Positions 56,160 through 64,000 of a stretch of DNA of 64,000 bases are shown here, piece after piece (the first letter of the stretch is position 1; every line of letters starts with the position of its first letter). The notes beneath the pieces are model-generated. The model did no database searches, was not told the DNA's origin, and was given only the letters and a program-made list of their open reading frames with translations. Source of the DNA: Nephrocerus scutellatus (taxonomy: Eukaryota; Arthropoda; Insecta; Diptera; Pipunculidae); contig OX352761.1 of NCBI GenBank assembly GCA_947095585.1, forward strand, positions 20,785,277-20,849,276, written 5' to 3'. A program made the position numbers and the translations under genes.

Positions 56160-56480
56160 TTAGTCTCTTAAGACTCTTTAAATCCAGGAATTAAACCATA
56201 ACATCCAAGTTGCTGGTGTATAAGACAATGGTCATACCAGTATTTATATATGCATACGAGACTTCGGTACCTGTTAAAGATTTTTTCCGGGAGGCCAGAA
56301 CTAGACCTCGTTTGCAGAGCCAAATAAGATGATGATACGTATGATTTTGGTCCTACCAGCGGAGTTTCTGGCCCCCTGTTCCCGAGGTCATCCTTATTGC
56401 CTTTTCTATCGATGGGTCCCGGAACCCAGTATGAGTTCTCGCAAAATCTGTACATCTCATGTAAATCTCTTCCACCAGCC
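56160..56480 (-). pseudogene. LINE RNase H fragment
   Basis: The minus frame reads FCENSYWVPGPIDRKGNKDD, LGNRGPETPLVGP, a decayed form of the RNase H closing motif (WVPGH-x-GN-x-AD, then ARRGSETP). The His is replaced by Pro and the final Asp is shifted, so it could not be active. The rest of the frame is C-terminal sequence without a clear zinc tail. Confidence 0.6.
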
Positions 56481-56895
56481 TTTGGCTAGCCCCATATTGT
56501 GCGCAGCCTAGCACAGCATAGCGTAGCAGAGGTTTTTGGAGCACTCAATGTTAGACAAATGCCGCAAAATGTGAAAGTATAACGCTGTATGACCTAAAAC
56601 CCTCGGCTACGCTATGCTGTGCTGTGCTAAGTTGCGCTCAATATGCGGTTGGCTTTAACGTGGTGTGATTGTACGTACTTTCTTTCCAACCTGAAGAGAG
56701 CACATACTCGCACAAACCTGCTTGGAGTATGGTCAGATACTGTCCCATTGCTTTGGAGTACTTGGTTCGTGGTCAATGTACTATTGTACTATTGCGCCAA
56801 TGCCCTGCTTCTGCTTTCTTTGATCCAAGACCCTGATTACTTTTTGGCTGTCCGACATGATAGCTATTCTCTCTCTCTCTCATGAACGTACTTTC
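56481..56895. other. No gene recognised
   Basis: TACGTACTTTCTTTCCAACC at 56674 and AACGTACTTTCTTTCCAGAT at 56884 with similar followers suggest a degenerate 210-bp direct duplication ending in the LINE fragment below. GCTATGCTGTGCTGTGCTAA lies at 56610-56630. No coding domain. Confidence 0.4.
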
Positions 56896-57310
56896 TTTCC
56901 AGATTAAAGTCAGCACATCTTTTGATGGCATACACCTCAGCTTGGAGTTGTTTTGAATGGAATCTCTTTAGTTTCGCATGGGATTAATGCTGGCATGCCA
57001 CAAGGGTCATTCTTATTGCCTATGCTCTTCTTGATATATACGAGTATCAATGAAATGACCTATTGGCTTCTACAACCTTTGATATCGGCTTCCATTGAGT
57101 TTGTCAGTCAACAATTCTTGCTTGCTTGCTTGCGAGATTTAATGAATACGGCAATTTTGTCAAACATTCGAGAATGACAGATCTAATAAGGTGGACTTTA
57201 ATCCGAATAAATTCCAAGCTTGCCTTTTTTCTCAGAAAGCAGTTCAACCTTATGTGCCACCAGTAACTAATAGGGGCACCATTAGTCCGAGATCTAATTC
57301 ACTTTAGATG
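56896..57310 (+). pseudogene. LINE RT fragment
   Basis: The plus frame reads LNGISLVSHGINAG (with a frameshift), INAGMPQGSFLLPMLFLIY (the VPQGS motif region), and later in another frame NRVDFNPNKFQACLF with SPRSNS. The FADD box between them is absent. It resembles the CR1/Jockey-like family, but the copy is too decayed to assign to the same subfamily. Confidence 0.7.
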
Positions 57311-57654
57311 GAGGAGGAAGATATTTATGGAATTTCCAAAAAAAAAAAAAAAAAGCCAATGTTTGGGCTTCATAAGGCGTTGTAACTTCTACTTCACCCC
57401 TTCTAAAATTATATTCCTTCGATTTTTTAATTGTTTTTAATTTTAATAAAGGGCATAGAACACCGTATTTCCTTGGCGCAAGGGAGGGAGTTCTCCCTTG
57501 GCAATAAGTGTATCTATACAAAAAAAAAAAAAAAAATGACACATTGCCTCGGCCTTACCTGGCTCTTGGTCACCAATATCCTGCTTCCTTTGATCCATCC
57601 GTATAACATTTTTTGAATGTAATTATTTGCTTTATTATTTATTTATTTATTTAC
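57311..57654. other. No gene; A runs
   Basis: A runs of 17 at 57340-57356 and 17 at 57520-57536 flank an inverted-looking stretch (TTCTCCCTTGGCA). (TTTA)n lies at 57636-57655. Possibly poly-A ends of retroposons, but no body can be identified. Confidence 0.35.
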
Positions 57655-58050
57655 TAGCTTTACACGGGATTTCCGCCACCCGCACCCATGAATCCCCGCC
57701 TTGCCATCACCTCCATGTGATCCATGCCATGCCTAATCCTAAACAAATCGACACCTCGATCGTATTCACACTATGTGGCTTACCGAGATTTTGTTAAGAC
57801 GCATATTCTGTGAAAGTTTCAGCACAGTCGGCTGTCTAGTTTTTAAGTTGAAGTGTCCTATTACCGACCAACAACGGGGTAATATATAGCCTATGACCCT
57901 GAAAGTCCGTTCTAAATATTGGTAAAAGAATTTTTGAAATCGGTCCTTGGGGCTCAATTTGACAGGGAAGTTTTTCTTGAAGTCAAGCTTTTGCACCATC
58001 TTATCGCATATCATGTTGGCTGGCGATATCTGCCTGACAAGTGGCAATTG
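57655..58050 (-). mobile_element. Possible Helitron 3' end and flanking repeat
   Basis: On the minus strand GGCGGAAATCCCGTGTAAAG is followed by CTAG and T (near 57658-57652), which resembles a Helitron terminus with its preceding GC-rich hairpin region. The adjoining 300 bp (CAGTCGGCTGTC, TTAAGTTGAAGTGTCC read on plus) look like the body of a dispersed repeat. The matching TC start was not found. Confidence 0.35.
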
Positions 58051-58330
58051 GGTTGACTTCTCTTCTTGCCTTGGCGTCCTTGATGTAACCTGTTATGTAG
58101 CTTAGTGTTCTTAGCTTTTCTTGCCACCACTACATGTAGTAGAAATAGTCCAATCTCTTCCATCCATGCTGTGGGGCAGGTACTCATTAACTCCTCATGC
58201 ACTTTTGGCGCTTTTCTGCTTATCCAGAGACATCTGCCTTTTCGGCACGCAGTCCCATTAAGGCTTTTTGCCATAGTCGTTTGTTTTATTCGCCCATGCT
58301 AAAGCGTCTTTATGTTCTTTCGTCAGTTGC
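58051..58330. other. Unidentified minus-strand open frame
   Basis: A minus frame at 58274-58011 (87 codons, beginning MAKSLNGTACRKGRC) is not AT-driven in composition but matches no family I know. Probably a transposon fragment, given its surroundings. Confidence 0.25.
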
Positions 58331-58420
58331 CCCTTAGAGGTCTCAGCCCACCTTTCTACTATCCTATGGGTTGCTCCTCAGAGGTCTCAGCCAACCTTTC
58401 TACTATCGTATGGGCCGAAT
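58331..58420 (+). repeat. Tandem 44-bp duplication
   Basis: CC(T/C)(T)AGAGGTCTCAGCC(C/A)ACC, then TTTCTACTATC(C/G)TATGGG, occurs twice back to back at about 58332 and 58376. Confidence 0.75.
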
Positions 58421-58435
58421 GACGTTGCCTATTTT

Positions 58436-59390
58436 TTTTTATAATGTACACACGCTAAAGGGATTTGCACCCTTATAATGTCAAGCACAGCGTGGGCGTT
58501 AGGGAATTAAGGAGAGGAAAATATGAGATGTCTATGCACGTGTGTCTTAAATGACTGCAGTTCATACAAATGCATAAATACAGAATCGGGCAAATCAATC
58601 CACATAACTATAGTGCGTCTAAAGAAGGAATCTCTGAATTCGTTAGTACGTCCGTAGATAGTCCTAATGGTAGACCCGTGTGCTCGAGTTGAGGAATGGG
58701 TTCAAGAATGGGCGGAATGCATCTGGATATTTCTTTTGAACACCGCTTGTGGAAAAAGCGATAAAACAGTGAGAAGCAGGAAACATTCCTACTTTGTTCA
58801 AGCGATTCGATTGTTTTCGCATTTAATCGCGCGGTTCTGAATTGTGTCTAGTTGACCTGCCCAGAAAATAAAGTTGTGTTCAAGTTTAGGGCGAATATAC
58901 ACCTTGTAAGTAGTAGCCAGATCTGAAGGAGTGAAGTACAAAGGGAAACCAAAACATTTCGCATTCTTGGCGATGGCAAATATGTGGCCGTTCCAACGAA
59001 GCTTATTGTTGACGCACATACCGAGAATTGCTAGTTTCTTCGATGCAAAATCCATTCATGGATAAAGGATGGGGGTTTAAATTAAATAAAATCAGCGAAA
59101 GAATGGTTTGGATTAGAAGTGGCGGATAGGAGATCATAAATGAAATCGGAAAGAGTGTCGGAGACAAAACAGAGCCCTTAGGAACACCGACGTTTACGCG
59201 GTGAACATTGGATTTGAAACCATCCAACACTGACACTGACGGTGTTTTTTTGTTTAGGATGAGAGGTAGAAAACAAGTCAAGGCTATTCGCGTTATGACT
59301 TACAATTTCTGGAATCCGAGTGGGCTCATTCTGAAGCTGAGTGAGATGGTTAAAATCAGCAAATAATTCAACATCCTTTCCTTGCGGTGT
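58436..59390 (-). pseudogene. CR1/Jockey-like LINE, endonuclease remnant, RT and 3' end
   Basis: The minus strand starts with LFADFNHLTQLQNEPTRIPE and NSLDLFSTSHP, the closing part of a LINE endonuclease. It jumps to VNVGVPKGSVLSPTLF (the Q of PQGS is now K), then past a deletion of the FADD box to GMCVNNKLRWNGHIF, KNAKCFGFPLYFTPSDLATT and IRPKLEHNFIFWAG. The C-terminus and the 3' UTR follow, with the intact hairpin (CACGCT/AGCGTG and AAGGG/CCCTT, 58443-58494) and a poly-A end. It is the only copy of this family here that shows part of the endonuclease. Confidence 0.88.
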
Positions 59391-60740
59391 TCCCTAGCTG
59401 TCGCTTTCCCAAAGCAAGAGGAGGCTTGGCCTTGCTATAGTACCTCGCATTGGAGTCTTAGCATCAATCAATACGATAACTTTGGAGGAAGACCCACCTT
59501 AAAGGTTCGAGTAACTCTCCCAGAAGTCAGCATTCGGCATTTGGTGGTTAGCGCCGTTCTCGTTTTTAGGTTTTTTTTTAAAATTTTTATTTTTCTGGCT
59601 CATAATAGATCCCTTGAGTGTGGAAGTAAGGGCTGTCCGCCTGTGCAAAGATTCGAATTGCCCAGATAATGCTGGATACAACTGGAGGTCCTATTTAAAT
59701 GGGCCCCCAGCTAGTCGATCCTCGGATCGGTTCGCATAACACATCGATGCAGCCAATTTTCTTTCATTTAGAGTGATCCGCCCCGCTCTTGTGATTAACA
59801 CGTTCCGGTCCCACAATGATCTCTTTTCTATTTTGATATATTGGTATATGATAGATTTTTATTCCTCCACTTTGCTTTAAATTCCATCTTCCTTAACTTT
59901 TTTGATCCTTTAGTTTGACTTACGCACTTTTTCCAATTCTCTTCTTTCCCACACCGAACTCAATTAATAAACGATAAACAGACATATTTTTCGCAAGACA
60001 GTTATCTCGCAAGCACAACATCAGCTGTCATCACTTTCCGCATCACATCGCACTTTGTTCGCTTCGTTAGAATCATCTTTGCTCTCCTCCTACCCAACTT
60101 TTTATTCCACTTCCACGTTGCGTTCATTAATCTAATGCACTTCCTTCATTCGTCCAAGGTAAATGGCATGGCCATAGAATTCCTTTTTAATTCTTTGTGT
60201 TTAATTGTTCCGCTTAAGTTTTATTGTCTTGACGGACGGAGAACGCAAACGGTCGCACGTACTCGTATTGCTTGATAGCCCCCGCAATTTTGTCGATTTA
60301 TTTCACGTTTCAATTATTCCTTTAATTAACGAATAAAACAAAAAATATTATTTTTCCTTTTTCTTTCAAAAAAAAAACCAACCAGCCCAATGAAATTATA
60401 CCCCAGAGGCGACGACCATTGAGTTGAGTAAATGTCCCAGTTTTTTTTGCTTATCTTCGTTGTTTTTTTTTTTTATCGCATTACGTTTGGTTTTTGCTGT
60501 TGGAAGTGGGCCAAAAAGTTTGCCTACTTCTTTCATTACTTTGCACAACTTATCTGCTGTTGGCTTTTCGTGAAAAAGAATAATTTAGTTTTATTTATTT
60601 TTGAATTAAATATACCGAGGAAATGTGTTTGTTTTGATGAAAATCGGGCTATTATTTATTGTAGGCGATGGCGAGGAGAGCGTTCAAAATGGCGAGTTTG
60701 CACTTGCCGCTTCTTATAAGCGCGTTCCATTTGCAGAGTA
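59391..60740. other. No gene recognised
   Basis: A stretch at 59380-59820 has moderate G+C and could be an unrecognised repeat. 59940-60740 is AT-rich. The frame at 60432-60719 is Phe-rich and driven by T runs. No domain recognised. Confidence 0.4.
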
Positions 60741-61640
60741 CATTTTATTTATTTTATTTATTTATTTGTTGATTCAGAGAATACACATTAGACCTTGAAG
60801 TCTTCTTTTCAATGCGTGAGAAGCTATTAACAATATGATTACTGCATAAAGTAATTAAAAAAATAATAATAAATAAAATAAATATATAAATAAATAACTA
60901 ATTAAATGAATGGAATAGTAAGTAAAACAAAATTGTTTATAAGGAGAAAAAAGAATATTCAATTGAGACTAAAATTAAGTTTAAAAAAAAAACAATTAAA
61001 AATAATAATAAGAATACATAATAAATAAATGAAAATAAATAAATGAGAAGCTATTAACAGTATGATAAATGAATAAAAAAAATAATAAATAATAAAAAAT
61101 AATAAATAAATAGACAAATAAATAATTAACTATAACAGTAAGTAAAACAAAGAAAATATGAATATCAGGCACATTCTTCTCACTAGAATTTACTTTCTGA
61201 GCTTTTTATTAAAATACTATTATGTATATATGTATAATTTTATAATATTATTGAATTCCTTATTTTCTTAATGAGAAAAAAATGAAGAGAACGAACAACT
61301 GTGTAATTATGAGTAAAAAAAAAATAAAGAGATTAATGAGCAAAGTTACTCAATGGTATCTGCATCGGTAGCTGCATCTTCAACAATACCGGGTAAAAAG
61401 AGAAAGCAAAAGGTAAATTAAAAAAGAGTTTAGGTTATTACGTAAGAAACTGTTGAAAATGGCAACAGAACTAGATTCTCGTCTCAGTTATGGTAAGTCA
61501 TTCCAGATTCTAATAGCCCTAAAAAGAAAAGAAAGTTCCATAAAGGTATAAGAGTGATCGGAGACAATTTAAGTGAAAAAGTGAACCTGAGCCTGTTATA
61601 GAGGTAGAAAGTTAGTCGTTTCGTAATGAGTTTAAAGACA
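60741..61640 (-). pseudogene. LINE 3' end with AT-rich untranslated region
   Basis: On the minus strand, LSFLFRAIRIWNDLP and a following SVAIFNSFLRNNL form the C-terminal signature of CR1/L2-type LINE reverse transcriptases (about 61540-61430). Downstream is a long AT-rich 3' region with two similar units (GAGAAGCTATTAACA(A/G)TATGAT at 60823 and 61043, each followed by AATAAAT runs). It ends in an AAATAAATAAAT-type tail at 60740. No RT core is present. Confidence 0.6.
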
Positions 61641-61651
61641 AAGATAGTCTT

Positions 61652-61860
61652 TGGTTAGGTTAGGTTAGGTTAAGGTGGCTGTCAGTGAAACCGACACATT
61701 TAGACCAGTAATAGTCCATTGTGATCCCACACGGATCATGAAAAATTCTCTCCACCTGCTCGATTAACCAATTAGAGCTTCGTATGAAGCGTAGAAGACT
61801 ACCAATGTCAATTTTGATGAGATCATCAGTGTCGATGTAGAAGAAAGCTCTCATATGGAG
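61652..61860 (-). mobile_element. I/LOA-type LINE 3' end with CCTAA tail
   Basis: The minus strand is very similar to 13655-13794. It shares CGAAGCTCTAATTGGTT, GAGCAGGTGGA, GATCACAATGGAC, ATTACTGGTCTAA(A/G)TGTG and TCGGTTTCACTGACAG, then ends AACCTAACCTAACCTAACC (61670-61652). It is a short, 5'-truncated insertion of the same family. Confidence 0.85.
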
Positions 61861-61960
61861 TTTACATTTTTAGGAGAGGGCTGAACTTGGATTTTGGTTT
61901 TGACTAAAAAAAGAAAATGCTTGCTGGTTATTTTGAAAATCCACCTTAATCCCTAATCCA
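61861..61960. other. Spacer
   Basis: No feature recognised. Confidence 0.4.
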
Positions 61961-62095
61961 TTAAGTATTACGTTTTTCCATTGTCAGAGCGCCTTAACTT
62001 AAAGAAGGAGAGAAATTAGCCAAGCTTTTCATTCGGTTTTGACACAGGAATATGCCCACTGCTGCTCATTATAGATGACGCTTTAAAGTGGAATT
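61961..62095 (+). mobile_element. Deleted copy of the 4.5-5.3 kb TIR element
   Basis: TTTTTCCATTGTCAGAGCGC matches 4489-4510. GAGAGAAATTAGCCAAGCTT, CATTCGGTTTTGACA, GCCCACTGCTGC and CATTATAG...GCTTTAAAG match 5200-5281. The middle is absent, including the nested MITE, so this copy shows the site before that insertion. The right terminal repeat is degraded. Confidence 0.65.
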
Positions 62096-62426
62096 ACGTA
62101 AATCGATTCATTTCGTTATTTTTTTTCTATGTTCTATGAATGGGCAGAAGACAAGAGAAAGAAATGATAAACTCAAAGCAAACAACTATAATATATTCTG
62201 TTGATTAATCGATTTAACATGCAAGCTCATGTCATTACAGTGTTTTTTTTTTTTTACTTTGCAGAGCACGTAGGCATATTATAGCCTACGATCATTTAAC
62301 TTTTGACGTCATCAACTATTTGAGAAGAATGTTGAAGAAGTCAAAGGTAAGAGAGAATCAACTGCTGCTGCTGTTTTCTAATGATGCATAATAACGGGTG
62401 CGCAGATTGGTAATAGGGTACGAATG

Positions 62427-62793
62427 CAAAACCTTCTCTATAGAAAGCCCGACTGTTCCGATCGTACACAGATACATGCTTAGTTTCATCCAAAACGTAT
62501 TTGTATTAGTATTGAACTATTAGCAATAAACTAAAACTAAATCCATATAAAATATTTCTGTTTCCCACTACCACATCTTACGTTTCTCGCTCTTTGCGAC
62601 TTCTTATTTTTTGTACACCGTATTCACATCCCACAAACACACATGCGTTTGGTCTTGGTTTACAGCATTAGTATGCGTAGAGTTGGGCTTTCTATAGAGA
62701 AGGTTTTGACTGTATTCCAAAATACAGACGCGTTTAAGATTGGTTTACAGCATTAGTATGCATTGAGTTGGGCTTTCTATAGAGAAGGTTTTT
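62427..62793. mobile_element. hAT-like MITE with 8-bp target duplication
   Basis: The terminal inverted repeats are (C/A)AAAACCTTCTCTATAGAAAG with CCC, about 23 bp. They are flanked on both sides by TACGAATG (62419-62426 and 62794-62801), a perfect 8-bp duplication of the kind left by hAT transposases. The right end is itself doubled: GTTTACAGCATTAGTATGC, then GAGTTGGGCTTTCTATAGAG, occurs at 62664-62705 and 62741-62785. No transposase is present. Confidence 0.88.
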
Positions 62794-62909
62794 TACGAAT
62801 GTGAAAAACTCACATCTTAACCGCAAGTTCGTAGATTAGTAGATGTTGTGTGTAGTAGTATGATTTTTAACGCATGCGCATAATTTGATTTTGCTTTAAT
62901 GTCAACAGC

Positions 62910-63383
62910 AGTGTTACTCGTTGTTTCCACCTCAAATAACAATAATGCTACAATAAAATAATTTGCTTGGTTGAGTAAAATTATGCAGTTATCGCTGAAA
63001 TGCATTCATGGCAAAAATTAAAGAATACATTTAGAACACATGTTATCCTATATGAGAAAACGTCTGTGTTTGTTGCATCTGATTCTTAAGGTAATATGTG
63101 TTCTAAATACTGAGTTTGGTAGTGCATTAGGGGTGGTTTCGTTTATAATTTCGGTGATCAAAGCTAACAATTATAACGCCCACTAATACATATGTTTTAA
63201 ATTTTCTCTGCCTCCGGCTCGGTGTTTTCAGTGCGGCACTTTTCTTCAATTTAAAATTTCGTCATTTTGATTTGTGCAGACCTTGAGAATCGCTTAAAAT
63301 AATCCTACAACATTTTCTCTTCAATTCGGTTCACATTTATTGTAGCATTATTGTTATTTGAGGTGGAAACAAAGAGTAACACT
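62910..63383. mobile_element. 474-bp element with 48-bp inverted ends
   Basis: Bases 62910-62957 (AGTGTTACTCGTTGTTTCCA, CCTCAAATAACAATAATGC, TACAATAAA) are nearly an exact reverse complement of 63336-63383, differing at one or two bases. The close match of such long arms indicates a fairly recent element. No clear target duplication was found, and there is no protein. Confidence 0.85.
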
Positions 63384-63477
63384 TTGGTAAGAATTTCTCA
63401 CATCTCACCTAGTTTTGAGTACGCGAATTGTCGTCTACATGAACCAAAAGCGAACCGATTCAGAATTTGTACTAGAA

Positions 63478-63542
63478 TCTGTCATTTAAATTATACTATA
63501 GGTTAGTGTAGAGCTATAGGTTAGTGTAATTTAAATGACAGA
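63478..63542. repeat. Perfect 16-bp hairpin with an internal direct repeat
   Basis: TCTGTCATTTAAATTA at 63478-63493 is the exact reverse complement of 63527-63542. The 33-nt loop contains CTATAGGTTAGTGTA twice. It may be a very short fold-back element. Confidence 0.8.
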
Positions 63543-63689
63543 AAGAAAGAACATCACACAACATTAAAATTTTATGCTACACATCTCGTACGTATACAAA
63601 CTGACTTCTCAAGTTTAGGTGAGTTTTTCACATTTGCGACCAACATTCGTACCCAGGTATATATATCACCCCATTTGGTTTGGTTATAA

Positions 63690-63905
63690 CTTTTTCACAC
63701 GCCCATAGACGAAAGTGACGCTATAAACTAACCTCGAAAGTAGCCCATTACAACACTAGTTATGTTATGATATAAACGTCTTTTGTTATTTACTACAATC
63801 TCAGCGAACACATTGCGCATGAGCAAGAATTCTCTTTTGTTTGTCGTTTGTGATTTATGCTTCTCGCTCGATTTCGCAAAAAACCGGTTTGGACGCGTGA
63901 AAAAT
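63690..63905. mobile_element. MITE of the 15.4-16.0 kb family
   Basis: The left end TTTTTCACACGCCCATAGAC and the right end GGTTTGGACGCGTGAAAAA are imperfect inverted repeats. The interior shares GACGAAAGTGAC, CTATAAACTA(A/G)C, CGAAAGTAGC and TTTTGTTATTTACT with the copies at 15412 and 15744, and has AACCGGTTT near its right end. Confidence 0.75.
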
Positions 63906-64000
63906 TCATCTCTTTGTTATTTACTGCAGTCACAGCGAACACACATTCTCACATTTCTGCTTCTCTCTCGATTTAGCAAAAACACCGGTTTGGACGCGTG
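63906..64000. mobile_element. Partial second copy of the MITE, cut by the window edge
   Basis: TTTGTTATTTACTGCAGTCA, CAGCGAACACA, TCTCTCGATTTAGCAAAAAC and ACCGGTTTGGACGCGTG repeat the right half of the preceding element. This locus is therefore also tandemly duplicated, like the one at 15.4-16.0 kb. Confidence 0.7.

Noticed and set aside
61652..61676. Interstitial telomere
   Set aside because: The CCTAA repeats are few and are attached to a LINE 3' end also seen at 13.7 and 28.2 kb.

Overview
This window reads as a repeat-rich, non-coding stretch of an insect nuclear genome, AT-rich, probably a fly or another insect with a large transposon load. The placement rests on the mobile element families: RNase H-bearing I/LOA-type LINEs, CR1/Jockey-like and RTE LINEs, a mellifera-type mariner, a second mariner-like transposase, insect-style Helitrons and tRNA-derived SINEs. 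I found no convincing host protein-coding exon, tRNA, rRNA or microRNA gene. Almost every readable protein fragment is a decayed transposon piece with stops and frameshifts. No species can be named from the sequence alone.

Layout. 0-9 kb: copies of a 120-bp repeat, LINE fragments, a nested pair of terminal-inverted-repeat (TIR) elements (4.6-5.3 kb), a GGTCTTTTG minisatellite and a truncated SINE. 10-20 kb: a mariner relic, two LINE families lying tail to tail (12-15 kb), a duplicated MITE, a candidate SINE carrying a LINE-like 3' end (17.8 kb) and a 1.3-kb array of the 120-bp repeat running into another LINE. 20-27 kb: tandem repeats, a 20-C run, an unclassified repeat with a GAAA-loop hairpin, a minisatellite, a complete SINE with a 10-bp target duplication, and two Helitrons placed end to end. 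27-35 kb: a second transposase relic, a 1.7-kb LINE, a precisely bounded 583-bp Helitron and three more LINE relics. 36-45 kb: a DUF4817-like fragment inside a duplication, then an RTE LINE joined to an I/LOA-type LINE that is itself split by a 400-bp MITE with a perfect 9-bp target duplication, then a TIR-bounded element made of six 120-bp monomers. 45-64 kb: a 1-kb pyrimidine tract, a Helitron copy, a probable solo LTR, a longer RTE copy, more LINE relics and a cluster of small TIR elements at 62.4-64 kb.

The elements do not form a pathway. The relationships of interest are parasitic. Short elements without coding capacity (SINEs, MITEs, non-autonomous Helitrons) appear to share ends with, or have inserted into, the autonomous LINE and DNA-transposon families whose relics lie beside them. 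The strongest lead is a conserved hairpin shared by the 3' ends of one LINE family and a SINE-like element. I did not find a new coding system, and I say so plainly.
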